Source: CAYYAQ01 sp964469555 (GTDB taxonomy: Bacteria > Planctomycetota > UBA1135 > UBA2386). Taken from it: a stretch of 64,000 bases of DNA. Shown piece by piece: positions 62,601-64,000 of this stretch (the stretch's first letter is position 1; every line of letters starts with the position of its first letter). Made by a program: the position numbers and the translations under genes. Where the stretch lies: the NCBI GenBank assembly GCA_964469555.1, contig CAYYAQ010000008.1, positions 1-64,000 on the forward strand, in the 5' to 3' direction. The notes beneath the pieces were generated by a model. It was not told the origin of the DNA, did no database searches, and worked only from the letters and a program-made list of their open reading frames with translations.

Positions 62601-63459
62601 TGCCAAACCTGTCCCTGGCGAGGCCGGGGATCGAGAGAGGACCCTCGAGCGCGACCGCGAGGCGGATGTTCGCGCCCCGCTGGTCCGGGGATTCCGGCAT
62701 GCCGCTGGCGGAGTTGCGGTGGCCGTAGACGAGGCCTTCGCTGCCGAGCAGCACCGGATCTACGATGATCTGATTGCCGCGGACGACGGTGCGGATCGGC
62801 ACGGTCACGAAGTCGCCGTCGTGTCGTTTGTCGTTGGGATTGCCCACGATCTTGAGCAGTTGGATCGCTTCCGAGTTCTTGTAGCTCGTGATCTTGCCGT
62901 TCGCGTCCCGGTCGTAGAGGTCCTCGCTGGAGAATCTGAGTGGGCCGGAGAAGGTCAACCGCAGCGCGGCGTTGCGCGGGACGACCGGGTAGGGCGTCTT
63001 GCTCGTGTTCTTCCCGAACTGATCAGGCGAGATGAGCCTCAGGTTGCGATCGAGTTTTGCAACCGCCTCGCCGAACTCCGCGGAGCCGATCTCCCGGGTG
63101 ATCAGCAGTCTTGGTTGCAGAGTGTCCGGGTTGGCACTGATGAAGTCGTAGAGGATCTCGGGGTCGGCCTTGTTCGACGTGCTGTCCCGCTGGTCCTGGA
63201 TGTCGGGGCCGACCAGCAGATCGGTTTGGAAGAGGTCGATCACCTGCGAGGTGCCGATGGTGCGGAGGCCGTAGACGTCGACGAGTTTGCCTTGTTGCAG
63301 CGCCGTCAGGTGCACGCCACCGGAGACATCAGCCGAGGATCCGTCTCCTCCCCCCGAGCCGCTGCAGCCCTGAATCGTGACACTGACGATGAGGCAGCCG
63401 AGAAGTGCGAGACCACGGACCTTGTCGCGGGCGACGGCGGAGGATGGGCGGTGGGTCAT
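59605..63459 (-). CDS. Very large lipoprotein (1284 residues) with Big_5-like Ig domains, function unknown
   Basis: From ATG 63459 a lipoprotein signal (LALLGCLIVSVTIQGC, Cys32) is followed by a Gly/Ser spacer (SGSGGGDGSS). At least two stretches look like bacterial Ig-like Big_5 strands: VPRNAALRLTFSGPLRF near 160 and SPFAGAVLRFSKPIDMSTVI near 490. These Ig domains usually open with the pattern N..i.l.FS.pi. Other parts contain many DPA, DPN and Tyr/Pro-rich turns but no domain I know. The length and lipobox suggest a surface-displayed protein. A start at 63582 is in frame but gives no signal peptide. It ends in a beta strand (SFAISYRFVPDSNR) at 59605. Confidence 0.85.
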   Translation of the reverse strand: MTHRPSSAVARDKVRGLALLGCLIVSVTIQGCSGSGGGDGSSADVSGGVHLTALQQGKLVDVYGLRTIGTSQVIDLFQTDLLVGPDIQDQRDSTSNKADPEILYDFISANPDTLQPRLLITREIGSAEFGEAVAKLDRNLRLISPDQFGKNTSKTPYPVVPRNAALRLTFSGPLRFSSEDLYDRDANGKITSYKNSEAIQLLKIVGNPNDKRHDGDFVTVPIRTVVRGNQIIVDPVLLGSEGLVYGHRNSASGMPESPDQRGANIRLAVALEGPLSIPGLARDRFGTLSGRNNQAYRSIIRDFRSGNANDNSADLARGFLRDPLPPRLVGNMLMYLERVEEVSDKFKLITVFKDGIEHELDRGDLLRLFVDSNGVPLASLEILRDPADDLGKPDVQRVRVLVRPIVAANGTDLLEKNDPSNLPGFPVFAGPARDKFVRENAPRMVLVAEFTYRRIHPGADPNTPYYGDDPRNFLSFSPNPLPADNGIVINNENVSPFAGAVLRFSKPIDMSTVIALDTAFFGTRNVLNRAAIAKFVADRKIDPAEFDPQKFRTPHLIHSRVFDEDGSQSAIRVQPTLGFYLDQSLRDAAKADAHLPFSQRRYHYFLHLVSGPDGIADLSGNPLDFQAVVVSGLEVADKLVLEFALETRIDPIQQTPRFEDNLVAYVVRRFASADEDERPNYYRPGEVTPEGGLTPADAYPAPDFFGPIAYLPSGQLITRAGTRTTKIVDEINQISAPPQSSPLRWCPLTIGARQVVFQTAATAFGQPIQNPLNPYGCRLQQVWREVDMSLSRTDPQDFNLDVEQMYWAPFKENPIYFDEFDQVSLYLGHSEFRPETCINVQSAFPSFGYSGLFRAFAANYAHNLKGLAQVGYKPEPHPAYIDAVLSISPKDAILDPTGSFRFLPLPKFIDATKTASTKNKYFIWRDEQVISQGAFTRIPHTRIQPYPYILSPFLAGMGRHVTGSPNNLQFVNGGWYNHRPANLSTGTFDRLTHGLVGSIALPLLADFWTYPDSPQKPVNDPFVASGINGWQISLPVTASPQPNFRCYSAGRGGKSPILIDPSHSAWRLASGGFTPIGGTTTPNDNSVYWVMADFLKRTTVVTAGFVEITNPHRMPTGSDPRLGPFTKTSGLLPDFAYDFEPPLSQLPSGTTVVTEFRAASELDQQTSAVWPKVGSNKTNATNFPNDPLKSGDAFVRHWDDRRGRNWWTYMYNKTITTYVEDPNQMMHTTFTNSFSGPNESFEAKDVKYFNWRFIMKNNLEVDPPLSPRVESFAISYRFVPDSNR

Positions 63460-63699
63460 GAGCTTCCCAGCAGACGAGACGAGTGATCCTGCGGAGGCGA
63501 GCAAGCGTCGCGCAGGGGGCTGGCGAACACTCCTTGATGCTACAGCACACCCGGTGAAGCCGCCTGAATTAACGGCCAGCAAGGGATCTACGCGCGTTTA
63601 CGTGCAGGCCATGCGCGGCCCATCTTGTCGGATCGGTGTTTCTGATTGGTTGGCCAGGAAATCCCGGTTTTGGTGAAACGGGATCCGTCGACACGATCC

Positions 63700-64000
63700 T
63701 CCACTCTTCAAGGGAGCACTCCGTGGGTCATGCGATCCAGTGCCTCCTGTCCATCCCGTTGAGCTTCCCACCTTCCTTGGATGCACTCGAACCGAGCGTC
63801 CACAGCGGTTTCAACCCGCTGCTGACTACGTGAGCCTGTAGCCGGGATCGTCGTCAAGAAGGTCGAGTTGGCTGGTGTGGAGACCGCCTACTCGGTGAGT
63901 GGCGTGCCAGCGGATGTCGTGGCCTTCGGACTGAAGAGCCTGGGTCGCCGGCGGCCCTTCGATGTCGTTTGGCGGCGCGGAGTTTCGGACTCCTCCGAGA
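63700..64000 (+). pseudogene. surE: Decayed SurE (5'/3'-nucleotidase) remnant at the right edge
   Basis: Two short plus-strand frames resemble SurE. The first (to TGA 63833) reads HSSREHSVGHAIQCLLSIPL, close to the family's R.Q.SG.GHAIT....PL. The second (from about 63841) reads KKVELAGVETAYSVSGVPAD, then VVAFGLKSLGRRRPFDVV, matching the GTPAD.V..GL..L...PDLVV block. The N-terminal nucleotide-metal DDG motif is absent, and after PFDVV the reading fails. The piece runs to the window edge, so more may follow outside. Confidence 0.55.

Noticed and set aside
62092..63486. Plus-strand open frame of 464 codons
   Set aside because: Antisense of the 1284-residue lipoprotein gene.

Overview
The window looks like one scaffold of a high-GC (about 60-65%) Planctomycetota-type bacterium. 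The evidence is the gene content, not a marker gene: long secreted or lipoprotein genes of unknown function, DUF1080 and ThuA sugar proteins, CotH plus lamin-tail, PKD and FG-GAP modules, a choice-of-anchor/LVIVD repeat protein, ECF sigma signalling and an RRM glycine-rich protein. A run of ten Ns at 12646-12655 shows that it is a scaffold, so some broken genes may be assembly faults. I found no rRNA, tRNA, CRISPR array or insertion sequence.

Layout. 1-5089 (minus): an ECF sigma factor overlaps by 4 bp a very long gene joining an anti-sigma-like N-terminus, three membrane segments and an alpha-2-macroglobulin/thioester domain; it runs off the left edge. 5177-8341: a decayed LigD phosphoesterase piece, a BRCT-MerR-TPR protein, a frameshifted ATP-dependent DNA ligase and a headless serine hydrolase. 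8384-15000: RRM protein, secreted amidohydrolase, subtilisin lipoprotein with three PKD domains, and a pair of related membrane proteins behind a long inverted repeat. 15000-24000: a secreted repeat protein, DUF1080, double-DUF1080 and ThuA genes, an acidic 806-residue protein of unknown function and a small lipoprotein. 24110-30454: one giant secreted protein of 2114 residues. 30844-36260: anchor-B repeat protein, a gene stopped at a conserved Trp, a desaturase, a PETase/cutinase-like hydrolase and truncated genes. 36260-42060: a GT39-like membrane glycosyltransferase, then a sugar-acid dehydratase and a pentose dehydrogenase forming a probable oxidative pentose operon, divergent from an FAD oxidase. 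42089-50346: CotH/LTD protein, spermidine-synthase-like protein, FkbH-ACP protein, pseudopilin remnants, YheU and MtfA. 50345-64000: esterase, YiiX-like lipoprotein with rhomboid, ornithine-cyclodeaminase-like protein, SDR, PQQ-propeller protein, a 1284-residue lipoprotein and a decayed surE.

Three themes stand out. First, envelope sensing and secretion dominate, with the ECF/alpha-2-macroglobulin pair the clearest candidate for an unusual signalling system. Second, several secreted proteins end in a similar C-terminal module, and detached copies of such tails lie alone at 5.4, 15.1 and 48.2 kb. Third, roughly twenty broken or truncated genes lie between intact ones, which means either strong gene decay and recombination or chimeric assembly; only reads or a second genome can separate these.

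Many features are minus-strand reading frames that I read directly from the reverse complement. Domain names come from motif recognition and memory of families; no database search was run.
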